Shown here: positions 50,921 through 64,000 of the stretch, piece after piece
How positions within the stretch are numbered: the first letter of the stretch is position 1
Layout: each line of letters starts with the position of its first letter
NCBI GenBank assembly: GCA_037039925.1
Contig: JAXRKP010000938.1
Coordinates: 129,239 to 193,238, forward strand
Direction: 5' to 3'
Length of the DNA stretch: 64,000 nt
Source of the DNA: Doris montereyensis
Lineage: Eukaryota > Mollusca > Gastropoda > Nudibranchia > Dorididae
Notes under the pieces: model-generated
Databases searched by the model: none
The model's input: the letters and a program-made list of their open reading frames with translations, nothing else
What the model was told of the DNA's origin: nothing
Program-made: the position numbers and the translations under genes

Positions 50921-50995
50921 AGCAAGAATGACTTAGAAAATGCTACACGTTCTAAAACTAGTGTTATGGGGTCTTCTTTTGCTTCCATCGTTCAG
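50921..50995 (+). CDS. Unidentified gene, exon A
   Basis: Acceptor ATTTTGTTGCTACAG and donor GTACGT bracket exactly 25 codons (SKNDLENATRSKT to FASIVQ). The other two frames have stops. The signals are good but the protein is not recognised. A possible further small exon lies at 51205-51243 (acceptor AAATATTGCAG, YQDRPLSHFQREW, donor GTAGAG). Confidence 0.5.
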
Positions 50996-51270
50996 GTACG
51001 TTTCTATTATAACAAGATTATTGTTGTCAAAAATTATTTTGTGGGAGTGTAAATCTATGTACATTGTGTTTGGCTCTACGCCTCTGGTTTCATCATGGCA
51101 CGAAGGAAACACAGACACAGTTGACACATGTTTTGTTTCCATTACATGTGTAAAATAAATACCGATCGAGACTAATGATTATTCTTGAAGATTGAAATAT
51201 TGCAGTATCAAGACAGACCATTGAGTCATTTCCAAAGAGAATGGGTAGAGCCTAGAGATCGAAAACTAGC

Positions 51271-51303
51271 AGATCTAGATCTAGATCTAGATCTAGATCT
51301 AGC
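51271..51303. repeat. (AGATCT)n run
   Basis: About five AGATCT units. Shorter AGATCTAGATCT patches recur across the window (22318, 23490, 51500, 52480). Confidence 0.9.
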
Positions 51304-51875
51304 TCTAGGTATTACTAAATGATCTATATATCTCCTCAGCTAGATTTAAGTCTAGATCTACAGCTTGAATTGGAGTGTCGCGGTCTCGTAATGGCTTTTC
51401 TCTGTTATTATGATACTATTTTTCTTAATTAAGATTCATGAATCCAGATCTAAACAGTAGCTGGTTATCAAAAACTGACTGTTCAATATAAGAACTGGTA
51501 TCATATAGATCTAGAATCTAGATCTATGATGAAAAAATGTTGATATCAAAGGGGAAAAAAGAATTATAAACAATTTTGAGATCCAACTCATGGCTCATGG
51601 CTTAGAAAGCAGTGTTGCTATTTGTCTAGATCTAGCTCTAATCTATTGCATGTCACTGTGTTTCTGATGAAAGTCATGTTTATTGGTTCATTTAGTGCTT
51701 TAATTTCCTGTTAAAGCAATTCATTTCATAATGAAATGTAATTCCAATGTAATTATCATGATCTTGTTGTGTTTATTGATGTAAGCTTGCATCTCATCAT
51801 ATCATATTTCATCATCATCTCAATTTATATTATATCTTGTATAGTATATGTAACCTATACTATTTATATGTTCAG

Positions 51876-52030
51876 AAAATGTTACTGCCCTGCTGTCTAT
51901 TCTCAGTTTGCTGAATGATGTCAGTGCCACCAAGCCCTTGCTGGATGCTCCTTCAAGGGATTCAAACCAGTTGACAAATACCTATGAGGAAAATGTTGAC
52001 CCAGGTCTCAGTCCTGGCTTATCAATTGAG
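51876..52030 (+). CDS. Unidentified gene, exon B
   Basis: Acceptor TATATGTTCAG and donor GTCAGT. The open frame reads NVTALLSILSLLNDVSATKP to DPGLSPGLSIE. A second acceptor (CTATTCTCAG) would start at 51907. The entry phase does not fit exon A directly, so a missing exon or an indel is needed. Confidence 0.5.
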
Positions 52031-52113
52031 GTCAGTTATGGCCATGTATTATAATTTTTATTTTTTATGTCAAAGTTCAAAGTTTGCTTTCATTGGGACT
52101 TAGGGCATAGATT

Positions 52114-52117
<4 letters not shown>

Positions 52118-52181
<64 letters not shown>
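52118..52181. repeat. (TA)n microsatellite
   Basis: About 32 TA units. Confidence 0.97.
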
Positions 52182-52183
<2 letters not shown>

Positions 52184-52559
52184 TAGTACAGCAACCCGTG
52201 TATACAAAACGGATAAACAATGCTAGAGGTCTATTTGAATTCATATCTATGAATAGTAAGAAATCGATGTGTGAAAACTGTTTCCCATTGAAAGGTATTT
52301 GTATTATCCAACCATCGTATCCATTAGGAAAAAAATATTTCAGCAGAGACTTTTAGTTTCTTCTCTAAACAGCTTTGCTTGACAGAAGTTGCAAACTACT
52401 TCCATGGCAGACAGCTGGTGTCTCTGTACATTAGGGAAATAATCTAGATCTATATGCAGGTTTTGATGGGCTGTGTCTAGATCTAGATTTATTTGGGCTT
52501 GAATCAAAACCTCATTCCTATAACAACGTATTTTGAAGTTTACCTCATGCAGGGATTGA

Positions 52560-53620
52560 ACCGGGCAGTGGACAGGTAAGCACCTGTACGGAGAGTAGAT
52601 GATCCCACCCCTCCACGAGTCTTCTGCTGCCTTGCAGGCAGGTCTTGGCTTACCAAAGGCTAAGGAGTTAACCTGAAAGAAAACAACCTGCTGCCTTGCA
52701 GGCGGTCTTGACCGACCAAAGGCTGTGGGAGTTAACCCTGACAGAAAATAACAAGGCCTGATAGGGGGCCTCAAGGTGGCAGCCCCACCATCTACCTATG
52801 GTACAGTGGGCTAATCCCCTACTTATCCAAAACAACCTGATTCAAAGTAATACATACAATGATATACCCAGCTTGAACTTTCGAAGACGACTCTGGAAAA
52901 TAACACGGAATGTGATTTTTGGAACATGGAATGTTAGGGCAATTAATGGAAAGGAGTTAGAATTAGCTGAAGAAATGGAAAAATTCAAAGTAGACATTTT
53001 GGCTATTACAGAAACAAAAGAAAAAAGGACAAGGAATAGAAAATGTACGACCAAATCATACTTTAATTTTCTCAGGAGGAGATGTCAATGATAGAGCAGG
53101 AGTAAGCCTTCTAATGCATAAAAGGCAAGAAATGCTACTAGAAAGTTGGAAATTTGTAAGCCTACGGCTATTAGAGGTAAATATTAAACCAAAAGGAAGA
53201 GAAATTAAATTATTAGTAGCTTATGGACCAAACGAAGATGCCCCCAAAGAAGAAAAAGATATCTTCTAAAATGATTTACAAATAGCTGCAGAGAATCTCA
53301 AACCCAAACAGGAATTAATGGTTTTAGGAGATTTAAACGCTAGAGTAGGCAACAATGCAGAAACATCAGGAGGAGTAATAGGTAAAGAAGGAGAGACAAC
53401 AACTTCTCCAAATGGAGAAAGACTAATAGATTTTTGCCTAAAGAATAACATGAAAATTTTTTCCTCATAAAGATATCCACAAATATACAAGAGTAAATGA
53501 AGACAGATGTGAAAAGTCAATCATAGACTACTAATAGTTAGCAGCTCCCTTTTTACAGTACAATGGATGCTAGAGTAAGCAGAGGAGCTGAAATATTTAG
53601 TGATCATCACCTAGCGTTAA
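52560..53620 (+). mobile_element. RTE-like LINE, 5' end and endonuclease only
   Basis: Two 5' repeat units (CTGCCTTGCAGGC..., GAGTTAACC) at about 52620-52750, then GGCAGCCCCACCATCTACC. The endonuclease follows with VIFGTWNVRAINGKELE, DILAITETKEK, then after frame changes LLMHKRQEMLLESWKF, LLVAYGPNEDAPKEEK and LMVLGDLNARVGNN. The element breaks off near 53620 after the SDHHLA segment. It carries several stops and lies in an intron of the candidate third gene. Confidence 0.88.
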
Positions 53621-54422
53621 ATGGCTCAAACTGATATAATTACACTGACTTCCTTTCATTTATTTACTACGGTCGTTTGGTAGAAGCAAGGCTTTGAAAT
53701 CTTCATGGCTGCCTTCATTCGTATAAATAATTCAAGACTCAAATGGCAGGAGTAAAGGTATAACAGCTGTTGCCATAATTCTAGATAGGCCATTGTTGAT
53801 TCCACATGGATTCTCTAACTCCATGTGCAATTTGACGTTTGAAATCATTGTCGTTCCTGAGATTCGCTCAGTCTAAGTTTTGCTCATGAAATAGTCTATT
53901 TTTTAAAATTATATAAGATATATATATATATAGATCTATGGATATACTTACACACTCTTTTATTTTTATTTTCTTCTTTTTAAAAACAAAATTGCTACTA
54001 CTGAGAAAAGAATGCTAAAATCATTGTTCACAAATTTAGTCTATGTTGTCTTAAATTAAGATAATTTGTAATTGATTCAGCTCTTGTTCAAAGATTTTTA
54101 GGTTATATGTTATTTTATAAGTCTTTATTAGGCATTACATGTAGTATACTTTTCAAATTGTGGATGATAATATTATCCGAATAAAAGACAAAATGTTTAC
54201 GTTATTATAAAATAGTATGTTTTGGGTATGAATTATTTTTTTGACTGCGAATTTTAGCTCATATTTAGCCAAGCACAAATGATTAGAAACTGAAATTTTA
54301 TAGTATACCACAAAATTTGTCTTATTAAAGAAACAAAATAATTGTAACACAATTACTGACCCAAATCATTTAATCATTTAGTCGGTTATGAGATGAATAT
54401 ATTTCTTTTTTCAATCTGTCAG
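53621..54422. other. Intron-like AT-rich DNA, nothing recognised
   Basis: No repeat family or coding signal beyond a short TA run near 53920. Confidence 0.45.
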
Positions 54423-54698
54423 ACGCAAAGTGGGAAAGTCCCCCGGTTGAACATATGAGCGATGAAACTGTCGAAACTGATCACTCAAAGTCTGATGCGT
54501 TGCAGTTGGAAAAAGGGAGAAAACTTGGAGCCTATAGAGATACCATCGCCAACGCAGGAGAAATATCAGAATGAGGTCAATGTTAACACTGAGTCAACCA
54601 ATGCTCCATCTGTGGATCCATTAGAGCTAGGCCATGGGGTTGACACCGCTGTTGTCAAAGACTTTTCGTCTACAGTGGAGGAAATTAAAAACTCGATG
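54423..54698 (+). CDS. Unidentified gene, exon C, acidic, with probable +1 base
   Basis: Acceptor TTCAATCTGTCAG and donor GTGAGT. One frame reads AKWESPPVEHMSDETVETD to DALQLEKG. After the five-A run near 54510 a second frame reads ENLEPIEIPSPTQEKYQNEV to VEEIKNSM, right to the donor. Removing one A would join them. The product is acidic and Ser/Thr/Glu-rich, and the family is not recognised. Confidence 0.5.
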
Positions 54699-55902
<1,204 letters not shown>

Positions 55903-55957
55903 TAACCCACCCTTCCTTTATCTTCATTCAATACCCATCATTACAATATCATTCATG

Positions 55958-56205
55958 GCCCAGTGGTTAGGCTGACAGACTTGGGATTGTGAGGTCCTCA
56001 GTTCAAATCCTGGCAATGTTAAATCTGACGTTGTGTTCCTTTGGCAAGACACATAACATTTGTACCCCCCCTCCCACTCGATCCAGGTGTAAATGAGTAC
56101 AAGTATCAGGTGGGGAGAAAATGTAGTACCACTTGTTCCGTTTGGCATGATAGAAACCAGGATATGCTGTGGCTCTATGGATTTTAGAGGCTTTAAAGGA
56201 AATTT
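55958..56205 (+). mobile_element. SINE B copy
   Basis: tRNA-like head GGCCCAGTGGTTAGGCTGAC, B box CAGTTCAAATCCTGG, then GACGTTGTGTTCCTTTGGC and the usual body. Confidence 0.85.
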
Positions 56206-56705
56206 ACGTTATTGCTGATAGTGTGTCTTGCTTTTTTTCTATTACGTTATTGCTGATAGTGTGTCTTGCTTTTTTTCTATTAAGTTATTGCTGATAGTGT
56301 GTCTTGCTTTTTTTTTTTTTCTATTAAGTTATTGCTGATAGTGTGTCTTGCTTTTTTTCTATTAAGTTATTGCTGATTTGTCTTGCTTTTTTTCTATTAC
56401 GTTATTGCTGATAGTGTGTCTTGCTTTTTTTCTATTACGTTATTGCTGATAGTGTGTCTTGCTTTTTTTTCTATTAAGTTATTGCTGATAGTGTGTCTTG
56501 CTTTTTTTTCTATTACGTTATTGCTGATATTGTGTCTTGCTTTTTTTTCTATTAAGTTATTGCTGATAGTGTGTCTTGCTTTTTTTCTATTAAGTTATTG
56601 CTGATAGTGTGTCTTGCTTTTTTTCTATTACGTTATTGCTGATAGTGTGTCTTGCTTTTTTTCTATTAAGTTATTGCTGATAGTGTGTCTTGCTTTTTTT
56701 CTATT
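56195..56705. repeat. 38-bp minisatellite, about 13 copies
   Basis: The unit is TTATTGCTGATAGTGTGTCT plus TGCTTTTTTTCTATTACG. Length varies with the T run. Confidence 0.93.
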
Positions 56706-56734
56706 CGTTTTTTTTACACTGGTCTTTCGGTGGA

Positions 56735-57020
56735 CTGATTCCCTGATGTCCAGGGGACTCTGTCGTTTGAAGGCAAGGTGTTGGCCTCTCAACCAAATAA
56801 TTGTGGGTTTAAGCCCTGACGGTTGATTACCCCCCCCCCCCCTGAGTTTTTCAGGTAAAACATCTAGTTCCAATGGAGATAGACGATAAAACTGAGGTCC
56901 CGTGTGCAGATCACGACGACACTCTGTGCACGTCTGTTTACAGAGCAGTCGACGTATCATTAAAAATCCTACCACAATCACCGAGATCACCTTAGTTGTG
57001 GATGTGGGTACATCAAATAA
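56735..57020 (+). mobile_element. SINE A copy
   Basis: Head with GGCAAGGTGTTGGCCTCTC and B-box-like GTGGGTTTAAGCCC, body with GACGATAAAACTGAGGTCCC, 3' end near TTGTGGATGTGGGTACATC. Confidence 0.82.
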
Positions 57021-58244
<1,224 letters not shown>

Positions 58245-58321
58245 CTACACACACACATACACCCACACTCTTTCCATTGCTTAAACGTACGTGACTTTTA
58301 CGTCCATGTCCATATTGAATT

Positions 58322-58436
58322 GTGCTGCCCCACTTCAAACTGTTTGCCTCTAACTAATGCGATACCAATTGAGATTTATGCTGCCCCACGTCAAACTGCT
58401 TGCCTCTAACTAATGCGATGCTAAGTGAGATTCGAA
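58322..58436. repeat. 58-bp direct duplication
   Basis: TGCTGCCCCACTTCAAACTG and the following CTCTAACTAATGCGAT occur twice in tandem. Confidence 0.88.
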
Positions 58437-58654
58437 ATCTAGTTTACGTATGTAACCTTGACATTGGACAAGTCACGATTTTCATCACAAGCATCATCGT
58501 CCGTTCATCTACCGTCATCACACTTAGGCTAGTCTTGTGTGGTTGAGTGAGCGGTAGGTCCTCCTACTTTTACTTCTGTACCCTTGTTCCTTCAAGTCAT
58601 CGTAAATCACCATGGGGTCACCGCATATGGTGGATGAGGTAAATCGCAATGAGA

Positions 58655-58795
58655 CAGCGGGTGGGGTGGTTGGTGGGCGCTATTGGTAGGTCCCATTTCT
58701 TTCCTTTCCTTCTTTCACTTATCTTTCATCTTGCTGTTTCCTCTTAATTCACTCTGGGATCACCGCAGTGGTGGACGGGGTAAGTTTCACCCAAT
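58655..58795 (-). repeat. Family C dispersed repeat
   Basis: Reverse orientation: GGTGGGCGCTATTGGTAGGT, CATCTTGCTGTTTCCTC, TCTGGGATCACCGCAGTGG. Confidence 0.78.
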
Positions 58796-59014
58796 CGCCG
58801 AAGAATTAAACTGCAGGACCCACGACTGACTCCGAACGAGGTTCCATGGAAGTAGACGCGGGTCTTGTTGCAGACGGATACCGACCCGGGGGCTCCATGT
58901 ACACGTGTCGTGTCTGTGAATTGGAGTTGGTGGGGGGAGGGGTGATGGTGGGACGCAGTCGTTTGTGGAGTGAGTTTGTAATCACGACGACACGTGGTTG
59001 AACACCCTTGTTGA

Positions 59015-59215
59015 CGCAGGTTTTCACTTCCAAGCTAGTGCCCATTTGCAGATGGGGTCGTGTGGGGGGGATACGCGTAAGTTGTCTTTCTCAAGGAACA
59101 CAACTTCGGGGTTAGCTTTGCCAGGATTCGAACCTTGGGTCATGATCCCAAGTCCGGTAAGCTAACCGCTCGGCCACCGACGCCAGGCATGGAATGTGGC
59201 TGCCTTGAAAGGAAC
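59015..59215 (-). mobile_element. SINE B copy
   Basis: The minus-strand head starts GGCGTCGGTGGCCGAGCGGT and the B box is AAGGTTCGAATCCTGG. The A box is close to a Ser/Leu-type tRNA. Confidence 0.87.
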
Positions 59216-59900
59216 CTTACTTTTGTTGCAAAGGGTTGTCGGTGATTACAGAACCTAGCACCCTGCCCCGAACTGGATAGAGCAGCTTATCGTTACAAGT
59301 GTGGCCGGTGAACGAACATACTACAGACCTGCAGTCCGACAGACAGACAGACAGACAAAGAGCGTGACAATAATCTGCCTGCCATTGTTGTAGTCTCTGG
59401 GCAGTGTTGACCATACTGGGAAGGGGGACCCATCCTCTTCTTTGGTTATTATCAGTCTCGCTTTGAATTATCGCTCGTTGCCTCGTGTTTGATCTTTGCA
59501 TGAAGCAAACACATCTCAGCTGTGTTTGCATTGTAGGTTTATTCAGGCGCAGGCAAGACTATATTAGAGTAACAATCAGAGCGCAACCGTATTGCTATGC
59601 ACTGTCTGTCGTATTGAGACCTATTGAACTGTAATATCATATGCCATGTAGGTAATGTAGAGTGTGTCTAACTTCTGCTCAGAACTGTATGGTCCTAACT
59701 ACATAGTAACTCCTTTTGAGAGAAGCTGTGAGCTGCAGTTAGGACGAAATTGAAATTTATGACAACCGTTGACTGACATCGGTGTCGATTTTTATTTGTG
59801 GAACACGGCAATTATTATTGACGACTGTTGTAAATGGGGTGGTGATCATAACTCAAAATCGTCGATGAGAGACTAAACCAGAGCAAACGCACGAGTCAGC
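59216..59900. other. Unassigned; short (GACA)n near 59340
   Basis: About five CAGA/GACA units. No gene recognised. Confidence 0.4.
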
Positions 59901-59904
59901 ACCG

Positions 59905-60480
59905 AAACGGTACGCGTTCTCTTTGTTAGGGGTCAGCACCGAAACGGTACGCGTTCTCTTTGTTAGGGGTCAGCACCGAAACGGTACGCGTTCTCTTTGT
60001 TAGGGGGTCAGCGACGAAACAGTACGCGTTCTCTTTGTTAGGGGTCAGCGACAGAAACAGTACACGTTCTCTTTGTTAGGGGTCAGCACCGAAACAGTAT
60101 GCATTCTCTTTGTTACAGGTCAGCACCGAAACAGTTGTTCTCTTCGTTACGGGTTACCGAAACAATACGTGTTCTCTCTGTGACGGGTCAGCACCAAAAC
60201 AGTACATGTTCTCTTTGTTCAGCACCGGTCAGTACCGAAACAACAGTACGAAACAGTATGCATTCTCTTTGTTACGGGTCAGCACCGAAACAGTACATGT
60301 TCTCTTTGTTACGGGTTACTGAAACTACTTTGTTACGGGTCAGTACCGAAACAGTACGCGTTCTCTTTGTTATAGGTCAGCACCGAAACAGTACGCGTTC
60401 TCTTTGTTACGGGTCAGTATCGAAACAGTACGCGTTCTCTTTGTTGGTCAGCACCGGAACAATACGTGTTCTCTTTGTTC
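59905..60480. repeat. 37-bp minisatellite, about 16 copies
   Basis: The unit is GGTCAGCACCGAAACAGTAC plus GCGTTCTCTTTGTTACG. The first three units are nearly identical. Confidence 0.93.
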
Positions 60481-60491
60481 ATTCAGGGTTT

Positions 60492-60600
60492 GATTTTTTA
60501 AGTTTGACTTTACCCACATCCACGACTAATGTGATCTCGTGGTGTTTGGTAGAATTTTTAATTATACCTAGACCAGGGGTATCATCCATCTCCGATGGGA
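60492..60600 (-). mobile_element. SINE A fragment that seeds the next minisatellite
   Basis: ACTTTACCCACATCCACGAC, GTGATCTCGTGG and AATTTTTAATT match the family's plus-strand left part. The expected CCATCTCCGATGGGA-AG-TAGG core follows and then repeats. Confidence 0.8.
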
Positions 60601-61790
60601 GTAGGTGATGGGAGTAAGGCACGTATCGATTCAATACCTGGACCAGGGGTATCATCCATCTCCGATGGGAGTAAGCGCGTGTCGATTCAATACCTGGACC
60701 AGGGGTATCATCCATCTCCAATAGGAGTAGGTGAGTGTCGATATACCTGGACCAGGGGTATCATCCATCTCCGATGGGAGTAGGTGCGTGTCGATATATA
60801 CCTGGACCAGGGGTATCATCCATCTCCGATGGGAATAGGTGCGTGTCGATTCAATACCTGGACCAGGGGTATCATCCATCTCCAATAGGAGTATGTGCGT
60901 ATCGATTCAATACCTGGACCAGGGGTATCATCCATCTCCGATGGGAATAGGTGCGTGTCGATTCAATACCTGGACCAGGGGTATCATCCATCTCCAATAG
61001 GAGTAGGTGCGTGTCGATTCAATACCTGGACCAGGGGTATCATCCATCTCCAATAGGAGTAGGTGCGTGTCGATTCAATACCTGGACCAGGTCAATTCAA
61101 TACCTGGGTATCATCCATCTCCGATGGGAATAGGTGCGTGTCAATTCAATACCTAGACCAGGGTATCATCCATCTCCGATGGGAATAGGACCAGGTGTCA
61201 ATCCATCAATACCTAGACCAGGGGTATTATCCATCTCCGATGGAATAGGTGCGTGTCAATTCAATACCTAGACCAGGGGTATCATCCATCTCCGATGGGA
61301 ATAGGTGCGTGTCAATTCAATACCTAGACCAGGGGTATCATCCATCTCCGATGGGAATAGGTGAGTGTCAATTCAATACCTAGACCAGGGGTATCATCCA
61401 TCTCCGATGGGAATAGGTGCGTGTCAATTCAATACCTGGACCAGGGGTGAGGATTTATCTGGACAAAACATTGAGGAAATCTTTTAATACATTGGACAGC
61501 CCCTCATCCATTTTGATTGAGAGGATATATACCCCAGGGGTATCATCCATCTCCAATAGGAGTAGGTGAGTGTCGATATATTGCTACCTGGACCAGGGTA
61601 TCATCCATCTCCGATGGGAATAGTGTCGATACTATACCATCCAAATACCTGAGTGTCAGAGGGTATCATCCATCTCCGATGGGATAGGTGCGTGTCGAAA
61701 TACCTGGACCAGAGAGTTTCCATCTCCAATAGGAATAGGTAGAGACCTGGAGGGGTATTCCATCTTTGAGGAGTAGTGCGTGTCAATTCA
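60575..61790. repeat. 56-bp minisatellite, about 17 copies, derived from SINE A
   Basis: The unit contains ACCTGGACCAGGGGTATCAT, CCATCTCCGATGGGAGTAGG and GTGTCGATTCAAT. The second block is the SINE A core. Copies decay towards the right end. Confidence 0.92.
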
Positions 61791-61799
61791 ATACCTGGT

Positions 61800-62640
61800 C
61801 AGGGGTTTTTTTGGACGATAGTAATACAAATAGTAGACCATTGGAGGTTTTTGATTGACAATAGTGATACAAATAGTAGAGGTCAGGGTTTCTTTACACG
61901 ACGATAGTAATACAAATAGTAGAGGTCAGAGGTTTTCTTGATACAAATAGTAGACGATAGTAATACAAATAGTAGAGGTCAGAGAGTTTCTTTGACGATA
62001 GTAATACAAATAGTAGAGGTCAGAGGGGTTTCTTTGAGTTTTTTGACGATAGTAATACAAATAGTAGAGATTAGAGTTTTCTTTTGACGATAGTGATACA
62101 AATAGTAGAGGCCAGGGGGTTTCTTTGACGATAGTAATACAAATAGTAGAGGTCAGAGGGTTTTTTGACGATAGTAATACAAATAGTAGAGGTCAGAGGG
62201 TTTTCTTTGACGATAGTAATACAAATAGTAGAGATTAGAGGGTTTCTTTGACGATAGTAATACAAATAGTAGAGGTCAGAGGGTTTCTTTGACGATAGTA
62301 ATACAAATAGTAGAGATTAGAGAGTTTCTTTGACGATAATAATACAAATAGTAGAGGTCAGATAGGTTTTTTTGACGATAGTAACACAAATAGTAGAGGT
62401 CAGAAGGTTTCTCTGATGAAAGTAATACAAATAGTAGAGATTAGAAGGTTTCTTTGATGATAGTAATACAAATAGTAGAGGTCAAAAAGATTTCTCTGAA
62501 TAATACAAATAGTAGATATGAAAGTAATACAAATAGTAGAGGTCAGAAGGTTTCTCTGATGATAGTAACACAAATAGTAGAGGTCAGAAGGTTTCTTTGA
62601 TGATAGTAAACACAAATCTGATGTAGACCAAATAGTCGGA
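61800..62640. repeat. 41-bp minisatellite, about 18 copies
   Basis: The unit contains GACGATAGTAATACAAATAG and TAGAGGTCAGAGGGTTTCTT. Later units are less regular. Confidence 0.92.
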
Positions 62641-62814
62641 GCATTCTCCAATGAAAATAACACTGGTGTTGCCTTCCTTACCGGGTGACTCTCTGTTGTT
62701 ACATTTTGGACCTTTCCGTAGAGGTCAGAAGGTTTCATCTGATCCCGGTAACACAAAAGTAAAGTTGATGGGCATTTCTCTGCATATTAGTCCCTTCAAA
62801 TAGTAGAGGTCAGA

Positions 62815-63338
<524 letters not shown>

Positions 63339-64000
63339 CTGTCTCGGGGCCGAAACATTAGGCTTATCTTCGCCAATCAATCGACCAGACCTTGTGGACC
63401 CCGCCTTGAGATCCACCATTTATTTTATTTCGATGGCTAGCCATGCGGTGTGCCTTTATGGTATGGGCGTCAACTTCCATGTACCGGCTAGATGTATGTA
63501 GTATATGAGTTGGTCGATCTTTGTTCGCCAAAGGCTCTGTTGATAGGCCACTAAGAGTAACCATGTTTTGCTTGTAGGCTTTAAATCATCCCCAGATATT
63601 TTTCGTTTGATAAAATTAACGTTCTGCCAAAAGTGACGTTGAATTAATGTCGACTTTAATGTTTCGTTTCGCTCAGCTAGCCCGCTATTTTGAACAGGTG
63701 ATATTGCACAATAAAAATTGAAATATTACCGTTCACGCCTACCTGGTGTGATCAGAATTGAATGCTAACCCGACTCTTAAACAATCGTACGTGGTACCAG
63801 CCAGATTATTATTATATTTTATATTGTATGCTATATCTTCGTTTACATTTATTGTTCCATTTTGTCTGATGCGACTTGTGTCTGTAACCTACAGCTTAGC
63901 TATCAACATTTATTGTCACCGTGTTTGCCTGTCTCTCTCGTTAGATAGAGGCCTTAGCTCAAGTTCGTACTAATTGTATCGTTTCACGTGATTAATCTTG
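63339..64000. other. Unassigned right end
   Basis: Repeat-free, moderate GC. No exon or RNA gene recognised on either strand. Confidence 0.4.

Overview
This window is animal nuclear DNA, most likely from a mollusc and probably a gastropod. It has GT-AG introns, two recognisable metazoan genes split by long introns, tRNA-derived SINEs, RTE-like LINEs, cut-and-paste elements with terminal inverted repeats (TIRs), and a very high load of micro- and minisatellites. The species guess rests on general repeat character, including AGATCT-type runs, and is not firm. I found no operon, CRISPR array, rRNA or free-standing tRNA gene.

Left part (1-15.1 kb), minus strand: eleven coding exons of a GAPVD1 orthologue (RasGAP plus VPS9 endosomal Rab5 regulator). 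They run from the start codon at 15127 to an exon ending at 1966. The RasGAP domain is complete. The linker is partial and the VPS9 domain would lie beyond the left edge. The introns hold three dispersed repeat families and several minisatellites. I call the families SINE A (tRNA-like head), SINE B (tRNA-like head) and family C (about 140 bp, origin unknown).

Middle (15.2-31.7 kb): a gene-poor stretch with several TIR elements, then a plus-strand SLC39A7 (ZIP7) orthologue in three coding exons (23909-24826, 28261-28481, 30770-31020) with a likely polyadenylation signal near 31726. Its first exon lies between two inverted copies of the same 1.8-2.2 kb TIR element. GAPVD1 and SLC39A7 are divergent.

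Right part (32-64 kb): mostly repeats. There are three degenerate RTE-like LINE copies, a 4.7 kb array of a 30-bp EcoRI-site satellite, a 0.6 kb trinucleotide block and long CT/GA tracts. At 56-63 kb several minisatellites lie close together, and one of them grew out of a SINE. A third, unidentified plus-strand gene is supported by spliced exon candidates at 50921-50995, 51876-52030 and 54423-54698.

Both recognisable genes carry small frame breaks inside otherwise well-conserved exons. Most would be repaired by adding one base, often in a short homopolymer. Assembly error is the simplest explanation, and it means that gene prediction on this sequence will under-call real genes. I see no convincing new biological system. 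The most notable items are the inverted element pair around SLC39A7 exon 1, the pogo-like TIR elements, a 60-bp perfect hairpin in a SINE that looks like template switching, and the SINE-born minisatellite.
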